A DNA stretch of 64,000 bases from Bacteroidota bacterium (lineage in GTDB: Bacteria; Bacteroidota; Bacteroidia; Bacteroidales; UBA12077). A model generated the notes under the pieces. The model saw only the letters and a list, made by a program, of their open reading frames with translations, did no database searches and had not been told where the DNA came from. The stretch lies in contig JAHLLG010000002.1 of the NCBI GenBank assembly GCA_020444275.1, positions 545,991-609,990 of the forward strand. Direction: 5' to 3'. This document shows positions 28,181 through 37,273 of the stretch, one piece after another; position 1 is the first letter of the stretch; the number at the start of each line of letters is the position of its first letter. A program made the translations under genes and the position numbers.

Positions 28181-30121
28181 ATGAAAAAAGTATTATTAAT
28201 CAGTTTACTTTCACTTGTTTCGGTTTATATCTATTCTCAAGCTCCAGGTTATTTTAATTATCAAGCAGTAATTAAAAATACTAACAGGGAACTTATTTCA
28301 AATCAGGATGTTAAATTTAAAATATCCATAATTCCAGGATCCATTTCAGGAACTGCAATCTATAGTGAAATTCATGATGTAACATCCAATGATGCTGGAT
28401 TATGTAATTTACAGATTGGTAACGGAAACAGCCCAAGTTCTGACTTTTCCTTAATTAATTGGGCCATGAGCACATATTTTTTAAAAGTAGAATTAGATGA
28501 TAACGGAGATGGAACATATACGGATATGGGGACAGTGCAGCTTCTATCAGTACCTTATTCGTTGCATGCAAATTCAGCGTCGTATGCAGCGACTATTGAT
28601 AATCCGGTACTTTATTTTACCGATTCGGATACGCTGTTTGCTGTAAAAGACAGAGAGGGTAATATTGTGTTTGCCGTTTTTCCTGATGGAGCTGAGCTTT
28701 ATGTGAATCAAGCCGCCAAAGGAAAAGTTGGCGGTTTTGCCATAAGTGGCCGATCTCCAAATAAAGCAACCGATGAGGATTATTTTGTGGTTACGGCAGA
28801 TAGTACAAGAGTATATGTAAATCAAGATCAAGGTAAAGGAAAAGTTGGAGGTTTTGCAATTAGCGGTCGTTCTCCAAATAAAGCAACCACAGACAATTTT
28901 ATGGATATTACCCCGGACAACTACTTTATTGGTCATGAGAGTGGTAAAAACACGGAAACCTACATTGGAAACGATATTGGAAAATATAATGTATTTCTTG
29001 GCTATCAGGCAGGTATGGAAAACTTATCCGGGCGAAAAAATGTATTTATTGGTTATAAAGCAGCACAGGCTAATACACACGGTCAAACCAATGTATATAT
29101 CGGATCTGAATCCGGGTATAATAATACAGATGGATACGATAATGTTTTTATAGGAAGTAGTACCGGATATAATAATACAGATGGATTAAATAATGTGTTT
29201 TTAGGAAGCCGAAGCGGATTTTCTAATTTAGATGGTGATGATAACGTGTTTGTGGGGTTTGAAAGTGGATATAACAATACAACAGGCCTTAGAAATACAT
29301 TTATAGGAAAAGGTGTCGGGCGTGCAAATGTTAGTGGAAGCGACAATATCTTTATTGGTGAACAGTCTGGTTATAGTAATATTAATGGTAGTGAAAATAT
29401 TTTTATTGGAAAGCGCACTGGCCAGTTTGTTGAAAGCGCAGTCAAAAATACTTTTATAGGGTCTTATTCCGGTCAACAGGTTACAACAGGTACAGAAAAT
29501 ACATTTTTGGGTCATATGACCGGTTTGGGAGTTAAAGAAGGCTCTCAAAATACTTACATTGGTGCATCGGCTGTAAACCGTGATTCTTCTGGTGTAGATA
29601 ATGTAGCGTTAGGGTTTAATGCCGGAGGCTGGAGTTACGGTAATAGAAATGTGTATATCGGTGTTGCAGCCGGAATGAACTACGAAGGCGATAGTAGTAT
29701 CTTTATAGGCTATAATGCTGGTTTTAATGCAACCGAACCACAAAGGTTGTATATTGAAAATACAGATTCTCCAACCCCGTTAATTTATGGTGAGTTCGAT
29801 AATGATAAAGTGGAGATAAATGGTTCATTAAATGTAAATGGTTCACTGGCAGTTAATGGCTCTATCAATTACGGTGTAGCAACCGGCGCAAATAATTATA
29901 CAGTAACTATTCCGGGTATTAAAGAGTATACTGAGGGGTTAGCTTTGTATATTAAGTTTGATGAAACAAATACATCTGGTGTAACATTAAATATAAATGA
30001 ACTAGGACCAATAGGTGTTATTACAAGTGGTTTGGCACTTCTTACTGGATCAGAATTGAATGGTGGTAGTATTTATATGTTAATATTTGATGGAACCAAT
30101 TTTCAGATAATTACCATGTAA
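28181..30121 (+). CDS. KGKVGGF-repeat fibre protein 5 (type A, phage-tail-like C-terminus)
   Basis: 646 residues, signal peptide about 1-20 (VYIYSQ-APG). FNYQ-type domain to about 135, two KGKVGGF modules from residue 180 that closely resemble those of fibre protein 3 (DEDYFVVTADSTRVYVNQDQ in both), and an NVFIG stalk at about 247-520. The C-terminal about 90 residues (NNYTVTIPGIKEYTEGLALY ... TSGVTLNINELGP ... GGSIYMLIFDGTNFQII) are unlike those of the other paralogues and resemble a domain found near the ends of phage tail-fibre or collar proteins. No phage genes surround it. No S74 domain or T9SS tail. Confidence 0.88.
   Translation: MKKVLLISLLSLVSVYIYSQAPGYFNYQAVIKNTNRELISNQDVKFKISIIPGSISGTAIYSEIHDVTSNDAGLCNLQIGNGNSPSSDFSLINWAMSTYFLKVELDDNGDGTYTDMGTVQLLSVPYSLHANSASYAATIDNPVLYFTDSDTLFAVKDREGNIVFAVFPDGAELYVNQAAKGKVGGFAISGRSPNKATDEDYFVVTADSTRVYVNQDQGKGKVGGFAISGRSPNKATTDNFMDITPDNYFIGHESGKNTETYIGNDIGKYNVFLGYQAGMENLSGRKNVFIGYKAAQANTHGQTNVYIGSESGYNNTDGYDNVFIGSSTGYNNTDGLNNVFLGSRSGFSNLDGDDNVFVGFESGYNNTTGLRNTFIGKGVGRANVSGSDNIFIGEQSGYSNINGSENIFIGKRTGQFVESAVKNTFIGSYSGQQVTTGTENTFLGHMTGLGVKEGSQNTYIGASAVNRDSSGVDNVALGFNAGGWSYGNRNVYIGVAAGMNYEGDSSIFIGYNAGFNATEPQRLYIENTDSPTPLIYGEFDNDKVEINGSLNVNGSLAVNGSINYGVATGANNYTVTIPGIKEYTEGLALYIKFDETNTSGVTLNINELGPIGVITSGLALLTGSELNGGSIYMLIFDGTNFQIITM
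28718..28945 (+). repeat. Two KGKVGGF modules in fibre protein 5
   Basis: Copies begin at 28718 and 28835 (spacing 117). Confidence 0.97.
28919..29740 (+). repeat. NVFIG stalk repeats of fibre protein 5
   Basis: About 16 units, mostly 17 residues, for example NVFIGSSTGYNNTDGLN; adjacent units around 29083-29220 are very similar in DNA, suggesting recent unit duplication. Confidence 0.9.
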
Positions 30122-30184
30122 AATATAAATATTGAAGGCTGCTAAAGAAACTGGCGTTAAATAATTAAATGCAATAAATTGAAT

Positions 30185-30214
30185 GGGCTATGATTAATTT
30201 CATGGCCCTTTTTT
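30185..30214 (+). terminator. Rho-independent terminator after fibre gene 5
   Basis: A 9-bp stem with one G-T pair (GGGCTATGA / TCATGGCCC), a 6-base loop and a six-T run. It separates the type A genes from the type B operon. Confidence 0.88.
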
Positions 30215-30280
30215 ATGAGTGCATGTTTTTAGTTGATGAATGACTTGAAATTAGTTCTTAAAATTTCGAACTTACATCTT

Positions 30281-30288
30281 TATATTTG
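30281..30288 (+). promoter_or_regulatory. -7 box (TATATTTG) of the type B fibre operon
   Basis: An exact TAnnTTTG match 26 bases before the ATG at 30315 and just after the terminator of the preceding gene. No exact TTTG at -33. It probably drives the four-gene unit 30315-45378. Confidence 0.5.
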
Positions 30289-30314
30289 ATCACCAACCTT
30301 TAAACTTTCAGATT

Positions 30315-33300
30315 ATGAAATCATTCGGAGTTGAAATAAAATCGACCGTTATTTTTTTGTCGCTATTTCTTTTTCTTCAATTAGGGATTTATGCGCAAAA
30401 CATAACAATTACCGATGATGATAACTATACAGCACACGAATCTGCAATGTTAGATATCAAATCAAGTACCAAGGGATTATTAATTCCAAGAGTAAGCTCA
30501 GGCGAAAGAGCACTTATTTCACCATTAACACAAGGATTATTAGTCTTTGATACCGAAGAATCAGCCTTTTATTATTATGATGGTACAGAGTGGGTAAATA
30601 TGTCGAAAGGCCAAATCTGGAATGTTAATTCTAACTATGTTTTATTAACAGATAGTACAGCAAAAGTTGGAATAGGAACCTATACTCCAAACAGCAAGTT
30701 AGAAGTTCGTGCCGATAATTCGTTTACTGATAATGATACATTATTTGCAGTAAAAGATAAGAAAGGAAACATTGTATTTGCGGTTTTCCCTGATGGTGCA
30801 AAAGTGTATGTTAACGAAAGTTCTAAAGGAAAAGTAGGAGGGTTTGCTATAAGCGGTCGTTCGCCAAATAAAGCGGAAGAAGAAGATTATCTTAAGGTAA
30901 CTCCGGATAGCACCCGTATTTGGATAAACGAACCGTTAACTAAAGGAAAAGTTGGTGGCTTTGCTATTAGTGGCAGGTCTCCAAATAAAGGTATTACGAA
31001 AGAATATTTTATAGCTAACCAGGATAGTACACGAATATACATTGATACCACTTCTAGTACGAAAGGAAAGGTAGGTGGTTTTGCTATTAGTGGCCGATCA
31101 CCAAACAAAGAGGTGGTAGGAAACATTATGGAAGTTACTTTGGATAGCACAAGAATATACGTTACAGAAAATGCAGCAAAAGGTAAAGTGGGTGGTTTCG
31201 CGATTAGCGGGCGTAGTCCTAACAAAGGAGCAGCTAATGATTATTTTAATGTTTCTGGAAATATAAGTACAGATGTGGTAGATAATGAAAGGCGTATGAT
31301 GTGGTATCCACAAAAAGCTGCACTTCTTGCAGGAGAAATACATGTGGGATCAGCCGATAGTGTAGGTACAAACTCAACTGCCATTGGATATAGAAATATT
31401 TCTATGGGAGAATATTCACAAGCAATGGGCTATAAATCACAGGCACTGGGTATTAACTCAACTGCTATTGGTAATTATGCTATATCTGTGGGTAATAGTT
31501 CATTCTCCTTTGGCGATAATGCTCAATCACATGGTAATGGGTCGTATTCTATTGGATCTATTGGCAGAGATACTCTCGGTAATTCTACTGGATTAGCAAC
31601 AATAGCAAATGGTAATTATTCTTTTGCCATTGGTAACGGTGTAGTTGCTGATACAATGGGGTCTATATCAATTGGAAATAACTCTGTTGCCGAAGGGATT
31701 TATTCTGTAGCAATGGGGTTGGATAATGTTGCCAGTTCTTCATATTCCATGGCTATAGGGCGAGAAAGTAATACTCTTGAATATGGTGCAATTGCCATCG
31801 GATTTAGATGTTTAGCTGATGGAAGTTTTGCACTGGCAATGGGTCGGGAAACAAATGCAACAGGAGCATATTCTGTTGCTTTTGGAAAGAATACCAGGGC
31901 AAATGGAATTTATTCGTTTACTTCCGGATATAATTCTGAGGCAAATGGTATTAATGCTATTGCTATAGGATTTTCCTGTACTTCAGATAATAGTTCAATA
32001 ACAATGGGCGACAATGCAACTGCAGATAATGGAAGTATTTCATTAGGATTTAATACTACTGCTACCGGGCCAGGAAGTATTGCCATTGGTGTGAGCACAA
32101 CTTCAACAGGTAGTAGGTCATTTTCACAAGGAGATGGAGCAAGTGCTTCTGGTGCAAACGCTGTTGCATTTGGAAAGTCCACTGCTGCTGATGGAGCATA
32201 TTCATTTGTATCAGGAATTAACTCTACAGCATCCCAAAGTGGTGATATTGCTATGGGGAATGATTGTGAAGCAAACGGTGGATATTCTATTGCTATGGGG
32301 AGTACAAATGCCGCAACAAATACCACAACTATTGCTATGGGATCAGGGAATACATCGAGCGGACAATATAGCTTGTCTTTTGGAAGTAGTAATATATCAA
32401 GCGGCCAAGGTTCATTATCAATTGGTTTAAGTAATGAAACTGTTGGTTACGGATCAGTTGCAATAGGAAAATCTAATCATGCAAACCAACAATATTCACT
32501 CTGTTTAGGAAGAAATAGTACTTCTGATGGACAATCGGCAGTAGCCCTGGGCAATAGTAACCTTGCAAGCGGAGATTATTCTTTGGTAGCAGGTTATCAA
32601 ACTACTGCTAACGGGAGTTATTCTGTAGCGTTTGGAAATTCAACGACTGCCGAAGGGACTGGATCTATTGCTACTGGTAATAATTCAAGTACAACAGGAG
32701 ATTATTCACTAGCATCCGGATATTCTAGTATTGCAGGATCATATTCTGTAGCTATTGGACATACTGCTACTGCAAATAGTTATTATTCGGTTTCATTGGG
32801 TAGATATTCTAATGCAGTTTCGCATTACTCTGCTGCAATAGGTACTGAAGTTAGGTCAGATGCTCAATACTCAACTTCCATGGGATATAACACAATTGCT
32901 AAGGCAACGAATTTATTTGTTTTAGGGCGATTTAATGATACAACAGCTACTTCTCCTACTGATTGGATAAGTGATGATCCTTTATTTATTATCGGTAATG
33001 GAGTAAGTGATGGATCAAGACAGAACGCAATTACTGTACTTAAAAATGGAAATGTGGGAATAGGGCCTATTAGTCCTGATTATAAACTTCAGGTTAATGG
33101 AGCCATAATACTTGCTGATATTGCAGTTCCTTCATCATTGTCTGGACATTCAGGAATTTATTCAAATGCAGGAGAGCTTTATGCAATAGATGAATCAGGT
33201 AACTCTACCGTTATATCACCTCATAAATTTAGCTTAACCGAAAAATCAGAACCAATGGCCTGGTCCTTCTATAGCGAGAACAGCGAAATAGGCCAAAAAA

Positions 33301-33551
33301 TTAATGTTGATATGCTCAAAGCTATACGATTAATAGAGAACTTATCAGGTGAAAAATTAGTGTATATCTCACAGCTCAATGGTAATCATCTAATTGAAAA
33401 TACTGAGAAAGAAGAATCACTAACAGATAAAATGAAGCAACAGGAGGAATTGATCATAGAACTGTTGAAAAGGGATCAAGAGAAAACAGAACTCATTAAT
33501 ACGCTTAGTAAGGAAATTAAAATCCTTAAAAAGGTAATGGCAAAAGAATAA
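30315..33551 (+). CDS. KGKVGGF-repeat fibre protein 6 (type B N-terminus, YadA-like stalk)
   Basis: 1078 residues, signal peptide about 1-27 (GIYAQ-N). The N-terminal domain is the second type: ITDDDNYTAHESAMLDIKSS ... GLLIPRVSSGER ... GLLVFDTEESAFYYYDG, widespread in Bacteroidota fibre-like proteins. Four KGKVGGF modules follow (from residue 171). From MWYPQKAALLAGEIHVGS onward, the segment is almost the same as in fibre protein 2, which has the type A N-terminus. Residues about 353-865 are about 36 YadA-head-like 14-residue repeats, the longest stalk of this class here. Then GNVGIGPISPDYKLQV and a C-terminal coiled coil (about 1030-1078). No S74 domain, outer-membrane anchor or T9SS tail. 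First gene of a tight operon; gap to the next gene is 26 bases. Confidence 0.9.
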   Translation: MKSFGVEIKSTVIFLSLFLFLQLGIYAQNITITDDDNYTAHESAMLDIKSSTKGLLIPRVSSGERALISPLTQGLLVFDTEESAFYYYDGTEWVNMSKGQIWNVNSNYVLLTDSTAKVGIGTYTPNSKLEVRADNSFTDNDTLFAVKDKKGNIVFAVFPDGAKVYVNESSKGKVGGFAISGRSPNKAEEEDYLKVTPDSTRIWINEPLTKGKVGGFAISGRSPNKGITKEYFIANQDSTRIYIDTTSSTKGKVGGFAISGRSPNKEVVGNIMEVTLDSTRIYVTENAAKGKVGGFAISGRSPNKGAANDYFNVSGNISTDVVDNERRMMWYPQKAALLAGEIHVGSADSVGTNSTAIGYRNISMGEYSQAMGYKSQALGINSTAIGNYAISVGNSSFSFGDNAQSHGNGSYSIGSIGRDTLGNSTGLATIANGNYSFAIGNGVVADTMGSISIGNNSVAEGIYSVAMGLDNVASSSYSMAIGRESNTLEYGAIAIGFRCLADGSFALAMGRETNATGAYSVAFGKNTRANGIYSFTSGYNSEANGINAIAIGFSCTSDNSSITMGDNATADNGSISLGFNTTATGPGSIAIGVSTTSTGSRSFSQGDGASASGANAVAFGKSTAADGAYSFVSGINSTASQSGDIAMGNDCEANGGYSIAMGSTNAATNTTTIAMGSGNTSSGQYSLSFGSSNISSGQGSLSIGLSNETVGYGSVAIGKSNHANQQYSLCLGRNSTSDGQSAVALGNSNLASGDYSLVAGYQTTANGSYSVAFGNSTTAEGTGSIATGNNSSTTGDYSLASGYSSIAGSYSVAIGHTATANSYYSVSLGRYSNAVSHYSAAIGTEVRSDAQYSTSMGYNTIAKATNLFVLGRFNDTTATSPTDWISDDPLFIIGNGVSDGSRQNAITVLKNGNVGIGPISPDYKLQVNGAIILADIAVPSSLSGHSGIYSNAGELYAIDESGNSTVISPHKFSLTEKSEPMAWSFYSENSEIGQKINVDMLKAIRLIENLSGEKLVYISQLNGNHLIENTEKEESLTDKMKQQEELIIELLKRDQEKTELINTLSKEIKILKKVMAKE
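30825..31280 (+). repeat. Four KGKVGGF modules in fibre protein 6
   Basis: Copies begin at 30825, 30942, 31062 and 31179 (spacing 117, 120, 117). All four keep KGKVGGFAISGRSPNK exactly. Confidence 0.97.
31371..32910 (+). repeat. YadA-head-like 14-residue repeats of fibre protein 6
   Basis: Roughly 36 units with the (S/A)-x-A-(M/I/F)-G pattern, for example YSVAFGKNTRANGI; a few longer insertions occur near the start. Confidence 0.9.
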
Positions 33552-33577
33552 ACGAGTAATTAAATAAATCAAAAGAT

Positions 33578-36500
33578 ATGAAACAGATGTCTCCAACTTT
33601 AGAAAGAATAAAGATAGTAGTGTTTTTTATAGCACTATTTATGAGTTTAGATGCATACTCACAGAATATTGCAATAACAGATGACGAATTGTATAATGCC
33701 GATCCATCGGCAATGTTAGATGTAAAATCTACTGATAAAGGTTTATTAATACCTCGGGTTGATTCAACTCAACGGAAAAATATAGCCAATCCCGCAGATG
33801 GTTTATTAGTTTATGATACCAGTTATGACGGATTTTTCTATTATAATGATGGCTCATGGTTAACCATACCTCAAATGAATAGCACAGGTAGTGGTAACGC
33901 CTTATTTGCTGTGTTAAATTCAAACGGTGATACGGTATTTGCAGTTTACGAAGATGGTGCACAGGTTATTGTTCCAATTGGTGCTAAAGGTAAGGTTGGA
34001 GGTTTTGCGGTTAGTGGTCGATCTCCGAATAAAGCTCTGGGAGAAGAGTACTTAAGAGTTACTCCGGATAGCACCAGGGTAACATTTAATGAAACAGGAA
34101 CAAAAGGAAAAGTGGGTGGATTTGCAGTTAGTGGAAGATCACCCAATAAAGCTGGAGAGACTTCTAGCTTAATCAATTTATTTCCGGATAATTATTTTAT
34201 TGGTGATTCGGCGGGTATCAATACAATAGATGGTGTGTATAATACTTTTTTTGGCTATCGAGCGGGTGAATCAAATGTATCTGGATCTCGTAATGTGTTT
34301 TTAGGTTACAAAGCAGGTTTGTCAAATAATTCGGCTAGCAATAATGTATTTATTGGGAATTCTGCAGGAGAAAGTATTACATCAGGATATGCTAATGTTG
34401 TAATTGGATATGAGGCAGCGAAAAATGCAAATACGAATAGCTATCATAATTCTATTTTTGGTTATCGTGCAGGGGAATACAATTCTGGTTATAGAAATGC
34501 CTTTTACGGATATTATGCAGGAAATGAAAACACGGGAAGTTATAATTCATTTTATGGTCCTAATGCTGGTTCTTTAAACACTGGTGCAGCAAATGTATTT
34601 TTTGGACAGAGTAGTGGTTATCAAAACGAAGGAGATTATAATGTGTTACTAGGCTATTATGCCGGAAGATATAATACGACAGGTGAGAATAATGTTTATA
34701 TTGGAAAACAAAGTGGTTATGGATCAAGTGCTGGAGCAACTGGGTCATCCAATGTTGCTGTGGGGTTTGAAACAGGTAAAAAATTAACAAGTGGTTCAAA
34801 TAATGTATTTATAGGTAATAGGGCAGGTATTAATACAGATGAAGGAAATAAGAATGTTTTTGTTGGAGATTCAGCAGGTATTAATGTAACAACTGCCTCT
34901 TATAACGTATTTATTGGGCAGTCTGCAGGGGCAGGTACAACCACACAAGATTTCAATACTATGGTGGGGTATCAGGCTGGTATGAATAATGCAGGTTTTC
35001 ATAATACATTTATTGGATATAGAGCTGGTGTAGTAAACTCCGGAAAATATAATGCGTTTTTTGGTCCTATGGCAGGATATAACAATTCGGGGAATAATAA
35101 TGTATTTTCAGGATATAAAGCAGGTCAGGATAATACCGGACATAGTAATGCTATTTATGGTTATTTTGCGGGTAGTACAAATAATGGAGATAATAATTCC
35201 ATCTATGGATACAAAGCCGGAGAAATTAATACAGGAAGCAATAATGCAATATTTGGTTCTTATGCAGGTAGTTCGAACGAAGGTGAGAATAATGCCATAT
35301 ATGGTTATTATGCTGGTAACACTAATGATGGTGAAAATAACTCAATTTATGGTCCTTATGCTGCGGTTTCTAATACTGGTGACTTTAATGCCATTTTTGG
35401 ATATAATGCAGCGCGTATAAATCAAGGAAGTAATAATGCTATATACGGACCCTTTGCAGGATTCGATAATGAAGGTTGGAATAATGCATTTTTCGGAAAA
35501 AACAGTGGATATAGCAATACAGGAAATTATAATGTATTTATGGGATATTATTCAGGTCATACTAATACAAGTGGGCATAGTAATGTCTATATTGGTTATG
35601 AGAGTGGATATGGAGATAATTCATTAGCTACAATTGGTAATGATAACGTTTTTGTTGGATATCAAGCGGGAAGAAATTTAACAACTGGCTCAAAAAATTC
35701 AGCATATGGTTATAAAGCAGGTTTTACATTATCGGAAGGAAACAATAATATTTTTATTGGTGATTCTGCTGGATATTCAACAACTGTCGGACAGTTTAAC
35801 GTGTTTATGGGCGCTGGAGCAGGAGCATCAAACATAGATGGAGAATATAATACAATAATTGGTTTTGAAGCAGGATTAAATAATACAGCAGATTATAATA
35901 CATTTATAGGATACCGGGCCGGAAAAAACGTAACTACCATGGGAGGGCATCTAATGATGGGGTATGATGCCGGTAGAGAGAACACATCAGGTGATAATAA
36001 TACTTATGTTGGTTTCTTTGCGGGTACCACAAATCAAACCGGAAGTCATAATGCCGCATTTGGTTATAGATCTGCTCATTTTAACCGGGGAAGCAATAAT
36101 GCAACTTTTGGTAATTATTCCGGAGAAGGAGGTACTGCAGCAAATTATAGTTACAATAGCTTCTTTGGTTCAAAATCTGGTGAATCAATTACAACTGGCG
36201 GAATGAATACCTTCATAGGCTATAGCGCAGGTAATGCAACAACAACAGGAGCAGGAAATATATTTATTGGTTACCAGGCAGGTTCCATTGTTAATGTGAG
36301 TAATAGATTGTACATTGATAATTCAAATACAACATCACCTTTAATTTATGGTGAATTTGATAATAATCTGCTAAAAATTAATGGTGATCTTGAAGTAACA
36401 GGAGATTTTATTATTCCTGGTTTAAATGTGCCTAACCTAACAGTATATGCAAGTTCTGGATATGCTAATTTAACTATTAATGGAGCAGCGACAACGGGCA

Positions 36501-37264
36501 CCGAAAATAGAATTCTTTTCCAGGAAAATGGCTCTACAAAAACCTGGGTTGGCTACCAAACCACTTCAGACTACTTTTATATATATGAAGGTGGCAAAAA
36601 TGGTTTTGTTTCCAAAGGTGGTAATATTGGTATAAATACAGTTACTCCATCAGCACAGTTAGATGTGAATGGAAATACTTCCATAACAGGAACTCTATCT
36701 GCAACAGGAAATATTACAACCAATGGACTACTTAGTATAAATAGCAATAATATGGCATTAAGCGTAAGTCCTGGAAGTGGACTCACTCCAATAAACTATA
36801 TTTATCAGGGTGTAGCTGGAAGTAGTAATGTTAAGGATTACGCAGTTGCTATTTATGATCCGCTTTGGGTTTCTGGTTCAGTTTGGGCTGTTTCATTCTT
36901 GACAACCTCAGATGAAAGATTTAAAAAAAATATTGTACCTATTAGTAATGCTATAAGTAAAATTTCTCAGATTAATGGAGTTTATTTTGAATGGAATGAT
37001 AATATTTTGCTAGGAAAAAATAAAAAAGAGCCTGAAATTAAACAAAATACTTCAAAACAAATTGGTTTTATTGCCCAGGATATTGAAAAAGTTTTTCCGG
37101 AAATGGTAAATACTGATGGAAGTGGATATAAATCAGTTGATTATTCTAAGATGTCAGCTGTATTATTAGAAGCAATTAAAGAGCAGCAAAAACAAATTGA
37201 TCAACAACAGCAGCAAATCAATATGCTAATCCAGGAAATCGAAAATTTAAAAAACAGTAAATAA
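33578..37264 (+). CDS. KGKVGGF-repeat fibre protein 7 (type B N-terminus, long NVFIG stalk, S74)
   Basis: 1228 residues, signal peptide about 1-28 (LDAYSQ-N). Type B domain (DPSAMLDVKSTDKGLLIPRV ... GLLVYDTSYDGFFYY) to about 95; two KGKVGGF modules from residue 137, both with AVSG. Residues about 205-904 hold the longest NVFIG stalk of the array, about 43 units of 14-17 residues such as NAIYGYYAGNTNDGEN. Then NVPNLTVYASSG and GNIGINTVTPSAQLDV segments. The C-terminus from SDERFKKNI (about 1112) is a peptidase S74/chaperone domain (QIGFIAQDIEKVFPEMV, KSVDYSKMSAVLLEAIKEQQ) with a Gln-rich coiled coil. The gap to the next gene is only 9 bases. Confidence 0.9.
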   Translation: MKQMSPTLERIKIVVFFIALFMSLDAYSQNIAITDDELYNADPSAMLDVKSTDKGLLIPRVDSTQRKNIANPADGLLVYDTSYDGFFYYNDGSWLTIPQMNSTGSGNALFAVLNSNGDTVFAVYEDGAQVIVPIGAKGKVGGFAVSGRSPNKALGEEYLRVTPDSTRVTFNETGTKGKVGGFAVSGRSPNKAGETSSLINLFPDNYFIGDSAGINTIDGVYNTFFGYRAGESNVSGSRNVFLGYKAGLSNNSASNNVFIGNSAGESITSGYANVVIGYEAAKNANTNSYHNSIFGYRAGEYNSGYRNAFYGYYAGNENTGSYNSFYGPNAGSLNTGAANVFFGQSSGYQNEGDYNVLLGYYAGRYNTTGENNVYIGKQSGYGSSAGATGSSNVAVGFETGKKLTSGSNNVFIGNRAGINTDEGNKNVFVGDSAGINVTTASYNVFIGQSAGAGTTTQDFNTMVGYQAGMNNAGFHNTFIGYRAGVVNSGKYNAFFGPMAGYNNSGNNNVFSGYKAGQDNTGHSNAIYGYFAGSTNNGDNNSIYGYKAGEINTGSNNAIFGSYAGSSNEGENNAIYGYYAGNTNDGENNSIYGPYAAVSNTGDFNAIFGYNAARINQGSNNAIYGPFAGFDNEGWNNAFFGKNSGYSNTGNYNVFMGYYSGHTNTSGHSNVYIGYESGYGDNSLATIGNDNVFVGYQAGRNLTTGSKNSAYGYKAGFTLSEGNNNIFIGDSAGYSTTVGQFNVFMGAGAGASNIDGEYNTIIGFEAGLNNTADYNTFIGYRAGKNVTTMGGHLMMGYDAGRENTSGDNNTYVGFFAGTTNQTGSHNAAFGYRSAHFNRGSNNATFGNYSGEGGTAANYSYNSFFGSKSGESITTGGMNTFIGYSAGNATTTGAGNIFIGYQAGSIVNVSNRLYIDNSNTTSPLIYGEFDNNLLKINGDLEVTGDFIIPGLNVPNLTVYASSGYANLTINGAATTGTENRILFQENGSTKTWVGYQTTSDYFYIYEGGKNGFVSKGGNIGINTVTPSAQLDVNGNTSITGTLSATGNITTNGLLSINSNNMALSVSPGSGLTPINYIYQGVAGSSNVKDYAVAIYDPLWVSGSVWAVSFLTTSDERFKKNIVPISNAISKISQINGVYFEWNDNILLGKNKKEPEIKQNTSKQIGFIAQDIEKVFPEMVNTDGSGYKSVDYSKMSAVLLEAIKEQQKQIDQQQQQINMLIQEIENLKNSK
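33986..34213 (+). repeat. Two KGKVGGF modules in fibre protein 7
   Basis: Copies begin at 33986 and 34103 (spacing 117); both encode KGKVGGFAVSGRSPNK. Confidence 0.97.
34190..36288 (+). repeat. Long NVFIG-type stalk of fibre protein 7
   Basis: About 43 units. A central block (about 35040-35520) is an almost pure 16-residue repeat (N-x-I-(Y/F)-G-x-x-A-G-x-x-N-x-G-x-N), whereas the flanks use 17-residue units. Confidence 0.9.
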
Positions 37265-37273
37265 TATAGTTCT

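Noticed and set aside
31910-32326. 138-codon minus-strand frame in fibre gene 6
   Set aside because: Antisense shadow of the 14-residue repeats, Pro/Ala-rich and periodic, no promoter or signal.
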